From the NCBI GenBank assembly GCA_030431455.1, contig JAUIJE010000008.1, positions 248,001-312,000 on the forward strand: a stretch of DNA of 64,000 bases, read 5' to 3'. The notes beneath the pieces were generated by a model. The model was not told the DNA's origin, ran no database searches, and was given only the letters and a program-made list of their open reading frames with translations. Each line of letters opens with the position of its first letter. The stretch's first letter is position 1. This document shows, in pieces, positions 50,294-58,561 of the stretch. The translations under genes were made by a program, and so were the position numbers. Source of the stretch: a bacterium (lineage in GTDB: Bacteria; Myxococcota; UBA727; JAUIJE01).

Positions 50294-50869
50294 CTACAGG
50301 CGCTGGGCGTAGTTGATCAGCTCGGCGATGGTCTCGACCCCGAGCTTGTCTTTGAGCCGCCGCAGGTGGGTGCTCACCGTGGTGGGCGCGATGTCGAGCA
50401 TGCGCGACACGTCCCCGGGGCTCGCCCCCGCGGCGATGGCGGTGAACACTTCGCGCTCCCGAGCGGACAACTGTGCCAAGGGGTCGGCGACCTCGTCGTG
50501 ACCGAAGGGCCGCGGCACCGCTTGTTCGATGGCCGCGATCAAACGCTCCACCGGCGCGGTCTTGGACACAAACGCCGACGCCCCCAGGGCCAAACACCGC
50601 GCCTCGACGTCACCGGCGGCCCGCATCGAATACACCACCGTCGCCACCTGCGGGTACTGCACGCGGATGTGGCGCAGCAGGCCAAAGCCGTCGCCGACCT
50701 TGAGGTTCAGGTCCACCACCGCGACGTCGGGCGCGACCTCGTGCAACACCCCCAGCGCTTCCCCGCCGTCGGTGACCGCGCCCAACACCTCAAAGCCGGC
50801 CACCGCCAAAAGCGACCGCAACCCCTCGAGCACCACGGGGTGGTCGTCGACGATCAACACACGTCTCAT
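50294..50869 (-). CDS. NarL/FixJ-type response regulator
   Basis: 191 residues. Receiver: VLIVDDHPVVLEGLRSLL (acidic pocket), VAVVDLNLKVGDG (phosphoacceptor Asp), VVYSMR and AFVSKTAP (Lys). C-terminal LuxR-type helix-turn-helix: LSAREREVFTAIAAGASPGD, then APTTVSTHLRRLKDKLGV. Partner of the adjacent kinase (4-base overlap, ATGA). Target genes unknown. Confidence 0.92.
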   Translation of the reverse strand: MRRVLIVDDHPVVLEGLRSLLAVAGFEVLGAVTDGGEALGVLHEVAPDVAVVDLNLKVGDGFGLLRHIRVQYPQVATVVYSMRAAGDVEARCLALGASAFVSKTAPVERLIAAIEQAVPRPFGHDEVADPLAQLSAREREVFTAIAAGASPGDVSRMLDIAPTTVSTHLRRLKDKLGVETIAELINYAQRL

Positions 50870-52134
50870 CGGTCCTCCTCGGGGCTGGGCAACACCGCCT
50901 CGATGCGGGTGCCCGTCGGGTGGTTGTCGACCCGGCGCAGCTGGCCCCCCCGGCTCTGCAGCCGCGCGGCCATGGTGCGCAGCCCGATGCCCGGGGCCGC
51001 GTCCCCCGCCCCCTCTCGCCCGTCGTCCTCGACGAGCACGGTCCACCCCGCGGGGCCGCGGTCCACCCGGACCTTGACGTGTTGGGCCGAGGTCGCGTGC
51101 CGGCGCACGTTGGTCAGGCCTTCGCGGACCACCGCGACGATGGTGCGGGCGGTGTCGTCGTGGGGCGGGCGGTCGAACGCCATCTCCAGCGACACCGTGG
51201 CCTGGGACCAGCCGCGGGCGTTCTCCACCAGCTCCTGCAGCTGCTCGTCGAGACCGTCGCCGGACAAGGGCACGCCCCCGAGGAGCATGACGGTGTCGCG
51301 CACGCCCTGGTGGATGTCGTCGACCAGCTCCCCCACCCGCGCGAGGGCCCCGGGCTCGTTGCGCCCGGCCAAGAACAGGTGGTGACGCACCCCGGTGAGC
51401 TGTTGCGACAGGTGGTCGTGCAGATCGCGGGCCAGGTCTTCCCGCTCGCGCTCGCGCAGGGTCGCGAGCTCGGCCGAGAGGTCCGACAGCGCCCAGGTGC
51501 GTTGGGCCACCATCTCCTCCAGGGCGTCGCGCTGGGCGCTGAGCAGGCGCGCGTTCTGCCAGTTGGCCCGGGCGGTCATGCCCAAGAGCTCTCCGGAGAT
51601 GATCGACGCGAGGGCGGACATGGCCAGCACGGGAAACACCACGCTGGCGGTGTCCGACGACGGCCAGCCCCGGATCGTGACCGCCACCAGGGCGAACACC
51701 GCGGGCATGTACAGGGTCGCCACCAACCGCACCCGGAGCTTCAGCAACATGGGGGTCACGACGTGGGGCGTGGGGATGATGAACATCCACAGCCCAGCCT
51801 CGGAGAACAAATGTGCATAGCGGGGGGTGGCGAGGAACACCACGCCGCCGTACACGAGGTAGAACACCTCTCGGGCGTAGGGCCGCAGCCGGGGCGCGAG
51901 CTTGAGGGCGGCGGCCGCGGCCAAAAACACCGCCACCGGCTCGAACACCCAGGTCCAGTGCGCGACCTCGGCGCCGCCGGCCACCGCGGTGACAAACGCG
52001 ATGAGCAGCACCGCCGGGCCGGTCATGTACGCAAACTGCAGCAGCCAGAGGTTGTACGACGCGGCAAACCCCTCGAACGTCGCGTGCTCCGACGGGTCCA
52101 CATCGAGAAACCGGGCCAGCACCGGACGCTCCAA
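50866..52134 (-). CDS. Membrane histidine kinase, NarX/DesK-like
   Basis: About 422 residues. The N-terminal half has five to six membrane helices (about 25-175) with no extracytoplasmic domain; the HisKA_3 dimerisation helix is RERERE then DLARDLHDHLSQQLTGV (phospho-His in DLHDH), followed by an ATPase domain with IVAVVREGLTNVRRHA (N box), VEDDGREGAGDAAPGIGLRT and GTRIEAVLP. It likely senses a membrane property. The start is unsure: TTG 52134 follows GGGGGTG, but GTG 52125 or ATG 52185 are possible. Divergent from clpB. Confidence 0.85.
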   Translation of the reverse strand: MERPVLARFLDVDPSEHATFEGFAASYNLWLLQFAYMTGPAVLLIAFVTAVAGGAEVAHWTWVFEPVAVFLAAAAALKLAPRLRPYAREVFYLVYGGVVFLATPRYAHLFSEAGLWMFIIPTPHVVTPMLLKLRVRLVATLYMPAVFALVAVTIRGWPSSDTASVVFPVLAMSALASIISGELLGMTARANWQNARLLSAQRDALEEMVAQRTWALSDLSAELATLREREREDLARDLHDHLSQQLTGVRHHLFLAGRNEPGALARVGELVDDIHQGVRDTVMLLGGVPLSGDGLDEQLQELVENARGWSQATVSLEMAFDRPPHDDTARTIVAVVREGLTNVRRHATSAQHVKVRVDRGPAGWTVLVEDDGREGAGDAAPGIGLRTMAARLQSRGGQLRRVDNHPTGTRIEAVLPSPEEDR

Positions 52135-52301
52135 ATCACCCCCTGCGGGCCCCCGCGGCCCGGGCCAGCATACCCCGCTATGCATCAATCTGTGCGCCCC
52201 CCCTCGGCGCCCGGCCGCGGCCGCCCCCGCGGGGTCCGTCGCCTTGCCTTCCGCCCCGGAAATGGTCATGTTCGCTAGGCTGTTGTGTGGAAGGTGGGCC
52301 C

Positions 52302-54944
52302 ATGAACCTCGCGAAATACGCCAAGAAGACCCAGACCGTCCTGTCCGAGAGCCAGAAGGTCGCGCACGCGCGACAGCACCAAGCGATCGAGCCCGAGCAT
52401 CTGCTCTCCGCCCTGCTCGCCGACGAGGGCGCCCGCAGCGTGCTCGAGCAGCTCGACGTGCCCCTCGCCTCCCTCGAGCGCAAGGTCGAGGTCGAGCTCA
52501 CCAAGCTCCCCACCGTGTCCGGCGCGTCCAACTACCTCGGGCCGCGTTTTCTCAAGGTCACCGCCGCGGCCGAGACCTCGGCGACCAAGCTCGGCAGCAA
52601 GCTGGTCAACGCCGCGCACCTGCTGGCCGCCCTCTCCGACCCGTCGAGCGGGGCCACCGGACCCGGCCGCATCCTGCGCGATCACGGGGCGACCAAAGAT
52701 CGCATCGAGGCGTTGCTGAAAAAGACCGGTCCCAAGACCAAGGGCCAAAAGACCTCGTCGTTCGCCGAGGAGAGCGCCCTCGCGCAGTTCGCCATCGACC
52801 TGACCCAAAAAGCCAAAGACGGCGAACTCGACCGGGTGGTGGGCCGCGACGACGAGACCCGCCGCATCATCCAAGTGCTCACCCGGCGCCGGAAGAACAA
52901 CCCCGTGCTCATCGGTGCCCCCGGGGTGGGCAAAAACGCCATCATCGAGGGCCTCGCCCAACGCATCGCCAAAGGTGATGTCCCCTCCGCGATCCAAGAC
53001 AAGCGGCTGGTCAGCCTCGACATGGGCTCGTTGGTGGCCGGGGCCACCCTGCGCGGGCAGTTCGAAGAGCGGATGAAGAATCTCATCCAGGAGATCAAAG
53101 ACTCCGACGGCGAGATCATGCTCTTCGTCGACGAGATTCACACCATGGTGGGCGCGGGGGGCGACGGGGCCTCCGACGCGTCCAACATGCTCAAGCCCGC
53201 CTTGGCCCGGGGCGAGATTCAGGTCCTGGGCGCCACCACCCCCGACGAGTACCGCAACAGCATTGAGAAAGACAAAGCCCTCGAGCGGCGGTTCCAGAGC
53301 ATTCTCGTCGAGGAGCCGGACGATGAAGAGGCATTGCGCATCCTCCGGGGCATCAAGTCCCGCTACGAGGTGCACCACGGGGTGCGCATCCAAGACCCCG
53401 CCCTCACCGCGGCCATCGAGTTCTCCAAGCGCTACATCTCGGGGCGGTCGCTCCCCGACAAAGCCATCGATCTCATCGACGAGGCGGCGAGCCGGCTGCG
53501 CATCGAGATCGATTCGATGCCCGAGGAGCTTGACGCCGCCGAGCGCCGCCTGCTCTCGATGCGAATGGAACTGCAGGCCCTCGACGGGGAAGACGACCGG
53601 GACAGCAAAGAGCACCACGAAAAGCTGCAAAAGGAGATCGTCAGGGCCGAAGAGGAGACCGCCCAGCTCAAGGCCCGGTGGGAACGCGAGGTCGAGGTCA
53701 TTCAAAAGATCCGCGCCCACAAAGAGGCCCTCGAAGAACAGCTCAAGGAGCTCGAGGACGCCGAGCGCCAAGGGGAGGTCGAACGCGCGAGCGAACTGAA
53801 GTTCGGCTCGGTGGTGACGTTGCAGGACGAGCTCAAGGACCTCGAGCAGCAGCTCGCCGACGTGCAGAAAGCCGGGCGGCTGATCAAGGAGGAGGTCGAG
53901 CCCGAGGACATCGCCGAGGTGGTGGCCACCGTGACCGGCGTGCCGGTGCAGAGCATGCTCGAGAGCGAGCGGGAAAAGCTCGTGCACATGGAAGACCGCA
54001 TCGGCAAACGCGTGATCGGGCAGCGCGAAGCGATCCTCGCCATCGCCAAAGCCGTGCGCCGGTCGCGGGCGGGGCTCAACGACCCCAAGCGCCCGGTGGG
54101 CAGTTTCTTCTTTCTCGGGCCCACCGGGGTGGGCAAGACCGAGCTGGCCAAGGCGGTGACGGAGTTCTTGTTCGACGACGAGAACGCCCTGGTGCGGCTC
54201 GACATGTCGGAGTTCATGGAGAAACACACCGTGGCCCGGCTCATCGGCGCGCCCCCCGGGTACAAAGGGGCCGACGAGGGCGGCCAGCTCACCGAGGCGG
54301 TCCGCCTGCGGCCCTATTCGGTGGTGCTGTTCGACGAGGTGGAGAAGGCCCACCCCGACATCTTCAACATCCTGTTGCAGATCCTCGACGACGGCCGGCT
54401 CACCGACAGCCAGAGCCGCTTGGTCGACTTCAAGAACACCGTGATCATCATGACGTCCAACGTCGGCAGCTTTCATCTGCTGGAGGCGAGCCTCGACGAC
54501 GGCATCATCGAAGACGAAGCCAAGGAGAAGGCCCAGGCCGAGCTCCGCAAGAATTTCCGCCCCGAGTTTCTGGGCCGCATCGACGAGGTCATCATGTTCC
54601 ACGGCCTGACCCGGGACAACATCGACGACATCGCCGAAATCCAGTTCAAGAAGCTCAAGAAGTTGCTCGCCCACCACCGGTTGAAGATGGAGTTCACCGA
54701 GGCGGGGCGCACCTTCGTCGTCGACAAAGGGTACGAGCCCGCCTACGGAGCCCGGCCCTTGCGCCGGGCGATCCAACGCCACCTCCAAGACCCGATGAGC
54801 ATGGCCATCCTCGAAGGCGACTTCACCGAAGGCGACACCATCCTGGTGGGCCTGGCCGATCCCAAAGACCCCGACCAAGGCCTGACCTTCCGCAAAAAGC
54901 CCGCGGTGGTGCCGGAGGACGCCGCCGAGGCCGAAGCCGCCTGA
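52302..54944 (+). CDS. clpB: ClpB-like AAA+ disaggregase with altered first Walker A
   Basis: 880 residues. Clp N domain (1-145), AAA1 (about 180-400), ClpB-type middle coiled coil (about 400-520, with ERASELKFGSV), AAA2 (about 560-780) and C-terminal D2-small domain (PAYGARPLRRAIQ). AAA2 Walker A is normal (GPTGVGKTE), but AAA1 reads GAPGVGKNAIIEGLA: the Thr/Ser after Lys is Asn, and GE is GA. The first Walker B is intact (MLFVDEIHT). Family role: DnaK-linked disaggregation of proteins. ATG at 52302 with GGAAGG. Confidence 0.88.
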   Translation: MNLAKYAKKTQTVLSESQKVAHARQHQAIEPEHLLSALLADEGARSVLEQLDVPLASLERKVEVELTKLPTVSGASNYLGPRFLKVTAAAETSATKLGSKLVNAAHLLAALSDPSSGATGPGRILRDHGATKDRIEALLKKTGPKTKGQKTSSFAEESALAQFAIDLTQKAKDGELDRVVGRDDETRRIIQVLTRRRKNNPVLIGAPGVGKNAIIEGLAQRIAKGDVPSAIQDKRLVSLDMGSLVAGATLRGQFEERMKNLIQEIKDSDGEIMLFVDEIHTMVGAGGDGASDASNMLKPALARGEIQVLGATTPDEYRNSIEKDKALERRFQSILVEEPDDEEALRILRGIKSRYEVHHGVRIQDPALTAAIEFSKRYISGRSLPDKAIDLIDEAASRLRIEIDSMPEELDAAERRLLSMRMELQALDGEDDRDSKEHHEKLQKEIVRAEEETAQLKARWEREVEVIQKIRAHKEALEEQLKELEDAERQGEVERASELKFGSVVTLQDELKDLEQQLADVQKAGRLIKEEVEPEDIAEVVATVTGVPVQSMLESEREKLVHMEDRIGKRVIGQREAILAIAKAVRRSRAGLNDPKRPVGSFFFLGPTGVGKTELAKAVTEFLFDDENALVRLDMSEFMEKHTVARLIGAPPGYKGADEGGQLTEAVRLRPYSVVLFDEVEKAHPDIFNILLQILDDGRLTDSQSRLVDFKNTVIIMTSNVGSFHLLEASLDDGIIEDEAKEKAQAELRKNFRPEFLGRIDEVIMFHGLTRDNIDDIAEIQFKKLKKLLAHHRLKMEFTEAGRTFVVDKGYEPAYGARPLRRAIQRHLQDPMSMAILEGDFTEGDTILVGLADPKDPDQGLTFRKKPAVVPEDAAEAEAA

Positions 54945-55002
54945 GCCTGGGCCCGCGAGACAGCGGATGAACCCCCGCCCCCGTGCTTGATACGCTCGGA
55001 GG

Positions 55003-55854
55003 GTGGACGGCATCCGGGACGATCTGCACCGCGAAGAGATCGCGTTCAACGTGGACCATGAGGCGTTTGACCTGTTCCACGCCGCCATGCTCATCGGCCG
55101 CGTCGACGGGCAAGAGGTCGACACCAACGCGGTCGACGAAAAAATCAACGCGCTGGCCGAGGACATCGCCCGGGCGATGGAAAAGACCACCTCCGATCGC
55201 GATCGGGTGATCACCCTCCTGCGCGTGTTCTTTGGCACCCATGGCTTCACCGGGGACACCCTCGAGTACGACGCCCCCGAGAACAGCTTCATCCACCGGG
55301 TCATCGACCGCAAAAAGGGCCTGCCCATCACCTTGAGCGTCCTGTTTTGCGAGGTGGCGCGCCGGCTCGGCGTCGATGCCTACGGCATCTCCTTTCCCGG
55401 CCACTTCCTCGTCGGGCTGCACTTCGAGACCGAGAACGCCCTGCGCGACCTGCGCGTGATCGATCCGTTCCATTCCGGACGACTGCGGGACGCCAAGGAC
55501 CTCAAGGCCCACCTGAGCCGGCTCGCCGGCCGCGACGTCCCGCTCACCCCCGAGCACATCGCCCCCGCCTCGCCGCGCATCGTGCTCGAGCGCATGCTCA
55601 ACAACCTGCGCGCCTCCTACGCCCGGCGCGGCTCGCTCGAGTCGTTGTGCCGCGTGTACTCGCGGCTGCTGCTGCTCCGGCCCTGGCACGCCGGTCTGTA
55701 CCTCGAGCGGGCCCGGGCCCGCCGCGTGTTGCTCGACATCAAGGGCGCGGTGGCCGACGCCAAGCGGGCCCGCGAGGAGAGCCGCGGCGACGTGCGGGAA
55801 GCGGCCGAACATCTCCTGCTCCAGATGCGCCGCGAGACCAGCAACGTCCATTAG
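55003..55854 (+). CDS. SirB1/transglutaminase-like protein with TPR-like C-terminus
   Basis: 283 residues. Contains NSFIHRVIDRKKGLPITLSV then FCEVARRLGVDAYGISFPGH, the SirB1 family hallmark (transglutaminase-like fold), and FHSGRL. The C-terminal third (about 205-283) is helical with two TPR-like pairs (LESLCRVYSRLLLLRPWHAG). Bacterial SirB1 proteins are often encoded near prfA/hemK; here it follows clpB by 58 bases. Function is unsettled. GTG start at 55003. Confidence 0.8.
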   Translation: MDGIRDDLHREEIAFNVDHEAFDLFHAAMLIGRVDGQEVDTNAVDEKINALAEDIARAMEKTTSDRDRVITLLRVFFGTHGFTGDTLEYDAPENSFIHRVIDRKKGLPITLSVLFCEVARRLGVDAYGISFPGHFLVGLHFETENALRDLRVIDPFHSGRLRDAKDLKAHLSRLAGRDVPLTPEHIAPASPRIVLERMLNNLRASYARRGSLESLCRVYSRLLLLRPWHAGLYLERARARRVLLDIKGAVADAKRAREESRGDVREAAEHLLLQMRRETSNVH

Positions 55855-55937
55855 GTTCCGCCCGGGCCCCGCGAGACGGTCAAATCGCGCGCGGCCGGGT
55901 TTGTGAAATCGCCGAGGGCCTGCGCTAGGATGGCGAC

Positions 55938-57698
55938 GTGTCGATGCGGTTTGAATGCCCCCGCTGCCAGAACATGTTCACGACCGAGGGCGCGTCGGGT
56001 GACGCGTTTGCCGAGTGTCCGTCGTGCGGTTCGTTGGCGTTGCCCGCGGGGGGCGCCACCCTCGTCGACGGCAAGGCGGTGCCGGCCACCGATGAGGGGC
56101 CCGCGTCCGACGCGGCCACCCGCGCGCTCACCGACGAGAGCGACGCCTTCGCGCCCGGCGCGGCCGGGGTGTTCTCGGGCCTGACCGGGGCCGCGGTCTC
56201 GGTCGACGCCGCCCCCACCGAGGCGCTGGCCATTCCAGGATCATTGTTCGACGGGGCCAGCGCGCCCAGCGACGAGGACGGCAGCTACAACCCCTTCGCC
56301 ACCGGCGAGCAGAGCGTGCCCCGGGCGGTGGAGGCGCCGTTCACCGACCCGTCGAGCGAGCCCGCCCCCCTCGGGCCCACCGACGAAAGCGGCGAGGCCC
56401 CGACCTTCGATCCCTTCGCCAGCGACGACGACAGCGCGCGGGCCAACCCCTTCGAAGGCGCCGCCCCCCCGCCCGACATCGCCCCCAGCTACGAGCAGAC
56501 CCCCACCCGGGCCATCGACCGCCCCGCCGACCTCGACCTCGACCTCGGGCTCGACGACGACGAGGCCGATCCCGGCCTGCCCGCGGATCTCTTCTCCGAC
56601 GCCGAACAGCCCGGGGCCGCCCCGCTGTCCGGCGCGGCCTTTGGCGGCACCGACGAGGGCACCCCCGTGCCCGCCGGGTTCACCACCGGCGAGCCCACCG
56701 TGCGCGGCAACCTCGACGACCCGACCATGCCCCTGGCCCAGCCGATCCCCACCGACACAGATGGGTACGCGCCGGTACCCGGCGTCGACGAGGCCGCCGC
56801 CGACGCCAACGCGGTGATGCTGCAAGACCTCGAGGCCCAGCTGCGGCAGGGCGACCAGGTCGAGCTGTCGCCCTTCGGCGACAACAGCCTCAACGACGAC
56901 GCCTTCGCCGACCTCGAAGCCGCGTTCGACGAGGCGGCCCAGGTCCCGACCGACCCCCGCGCGCAGAGCCTGGTGGCCCTGCGCCAGGAGACCGGCGACG
57001 ACTTGCTCGCCCTCGCGCTGTCGCCCGACTACCAAGACAATCCCCAGCGCCGGGCGCCGGCGGCCCCGAGCCTGCGGCGCCAACAGCCCGCCCGGCCGCA
57101 CCTGTCCCTGTCCCCGGAGGCCATCCGGTTGGTCGCGCTGCCCCTGCGTCCCGCGGAGATGAGCGGGCCCGCCGCGGTCGCCCCGGCGATGACCGCGCGC
57201 CCGAGTGGCCCGGCGCCCGCGGCCCCCGCCGCCGACGAGGCCCCCGCCCCCGCCCCGCGCCAAAAGCCCGCCGTGGTCGAAGGCACGGCCGCGGCCGCGG
57301 TCGACGACGAGAAGCCGCGCGCACGGTTTTTGTCCCCGCTGCGCGCGGCCGCGTTGGTGGTGGTCAGCTTGGTGCTCGGGACCGTGGCCGGGGCGGTGTT
57401 CACCGACAAGCCCAAGCCCGAGATGACGCCGCGGGCGCGGGCCAAGGCCGAGTACATCGCGGGCAACCGCTTTTACGGCGAGGGCCGGTTCGACGACGCC
57501 GCGGCGTCGTACGAAAAGGCGGTCACCATCGACAACCAGTTCGCGCGGGCGCACAAAGCCCTCGCCGCGTCCTTGGTCAAGCTCGACCGGCATGAGCAAG
57601 CCGCGGCCGCCTACCGCCGCTACCTCGAGTTCGAGGGCGACGGGGTCGAAGCCGAACTGGTGAAAAAAGTGCTCGCCGCGTACGAGCAGGGGGGCTGA
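55938..57698 (+). CDS. Zinc-ribbon, Pro/Asp-rich, TPR-containing membrane protein
   Basis: 586 residues. N-terminal MJ0042-like zinc ribbon (RFECPRCQNMF ... FAECPSCGSLAL), then a long acidic, low-complexity region (about 50-440) rich in Pro/Ala/Asp, a single membrane helix (AAALVVVSLVLGTVAGAVF, about 470-490) and a C-terminal TPR pair (GNRFYGEGRFDDAAASYEKA). The layout is like gliding/adventurous-motility or predatory-lineage scaffold proteins of myxobacteria. GTG at 55938 or ATG at 55944. Followed after 2 bases by another TPR protein. Confidence 0.72.
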   Translation: MSMRFECPRCQNMFTTEGASGDAFAECPSCGSLALPAGGATLVDGKAVPATDEGPASDAATRALTDESDAFAPGAAGVFSGLTGAAVSVDAAPTEALAIPGSLFDGASAPSDEDGSYNPFATGEQSVPRAVEAPFTDPSSEPAPLGPTDESGEAPTFDPFASDDDSARANPFEGAAPPPDIAPSYEQTPTRAIDRPADLDLDLGLDDDEADPGLPADLFSDAEQPGAAPLSGAAFGGTDEGTPVPAGFTTGEPTVRGNLDDPTMPLAQPIPTDTDGYAPVPGVDEAAADANAVMLQDLEAQLRQGDQVELSPFGDNSLNDDAFADLEAAFDEAAQVPTDPRAQSLVALRQETGDDLLALALSPDYQDNPQRRAPAAPSLRRQQPARPHLSLSPEAIRLVALPLRPAEMSGPAAVAPAMTARPSGPAPAAPAADEAPAPAPRQKPAVVEGTAAAAVDDEKPRARFLSPLRAAALVVVSLVLGTVAGAVFTDKPKPEMTPRARAKAEYIAGNRFYGEGRFDDAAASYEKAVTIDNQFARAHKALAASLVKLDRHEQAAAAYRRYLEFEGDGVEAELVKKVLAAYEQGG

Positions 57699-57700
57699 CG

Positions 57701-58417
57701 ATGACGCAAGCGCAAAAATCTCCCTCCCAGACGCCCATCCCCGCGTCGTGGATGATGCCGGCCGAGGCGACAACCCGGCCCCTCGACGACGAATCGTCCG
57801 CCCCCGCGCGGCCGGCCCCCGCGCCCGCGCGGGGCGCGAGCCGGCTGTGGTACCTGCTGCCCCTCGTCGTGGGGTTTGTGGGCGCGATCGCGTTCGCGTC
57901 GTTCCAACCCCGCCGCGACGACACCCCGCCGCCCCCGGTCGCGGACAAGCCCGCCGTCGCCCCCCCCGCCGCGCACAAGCCGGCCTCGGTCGCCGCCGCC
58001 GAAGCGGCGGTGCGCCCCCCCGACGTCCCCGAGACGAGCCCGCCGGCGCCGCCCACCGACACCGGCGAGGCCCCCCCCGCGGACGCCCCCGCCGCCCGCA
58101 CCGACCAAGTGGGCGAGCTCGAAAGCCCCGCGCCGGTCACCTTCGAGCTCAAAGAGCTCCCGGTGCACAAGAAGATCAAAAAGCTCGTGCTGCGGGCCGA
58201 GTCGTACCTGCGCAAAGAAGAGTTCAACGAGGCGGAGCGCGTGCTCAAGCGCGCCATTCGTCTCGACCCCAACTACCCGTTGCCGTACCGCACGCTCGGC
58301 ATCGTGCGCGCGCGCGACGAGAACTACGACGGCGCGCGCTGGGCGTACCAGAAGTACCTCAAGCTCGCCCCCCACGCGCCCGACGCCCCCGACGTGCGGC
58401 GCATCCTCGGCCAGTAG
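57701..58417 (+). CDS. Single-span TPR protein
   Basis: 238 residues. An N-terminal cytosolic stretch, one membrane helix (LWYLLPLVVGFVGAIAFASF, about 47-66), a Pro/Ala linker and a C-terminal TPR domain (about 165-235: LRAESYLRKEEFNEAERVLK, then AIRLDPNYPLPYRTLGIVRA). It begins 2 bases after the zinc-ribbon/TPR gene and shares the anchor-plus-TPR plan, so the two probably act in one envelope complex. Confidence 0.75.
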   Translation: MTQAQKSPSQTPIPASWMMPAEATTRPLDDESSAPARPAPAPARGASRLWYLLPLVVGFVGAIAFASFQPRRDDTPPPPVADKPAVAPPAAHKPASVAAAEAAVRPPDVPETSPPAPPTDTGEAPPADAPAARTDQVGELESPAPVTFELKELPVHKKIKKLVLRAESYLRKEEFNEAERVLKRAIRLDPNYPLPYRTLGIVRARDENYDGARWAYQKYLKLAPHAPDAPDVRRILGQ

Positions 58418-58561
58418 CCGCCGCCGCCGCGCCGGATCATTTGCGCCACCCCGCGGGCACGCCCCCGTCGAGGGATCGCGTTGCCGTTTGCCGGGTCGTC
58501 GCCGGGCGGGTACCCTTTTCGCTGGAACGCAAGGCGTGGCCCGGCCGCGCCCGGGGGTGAC

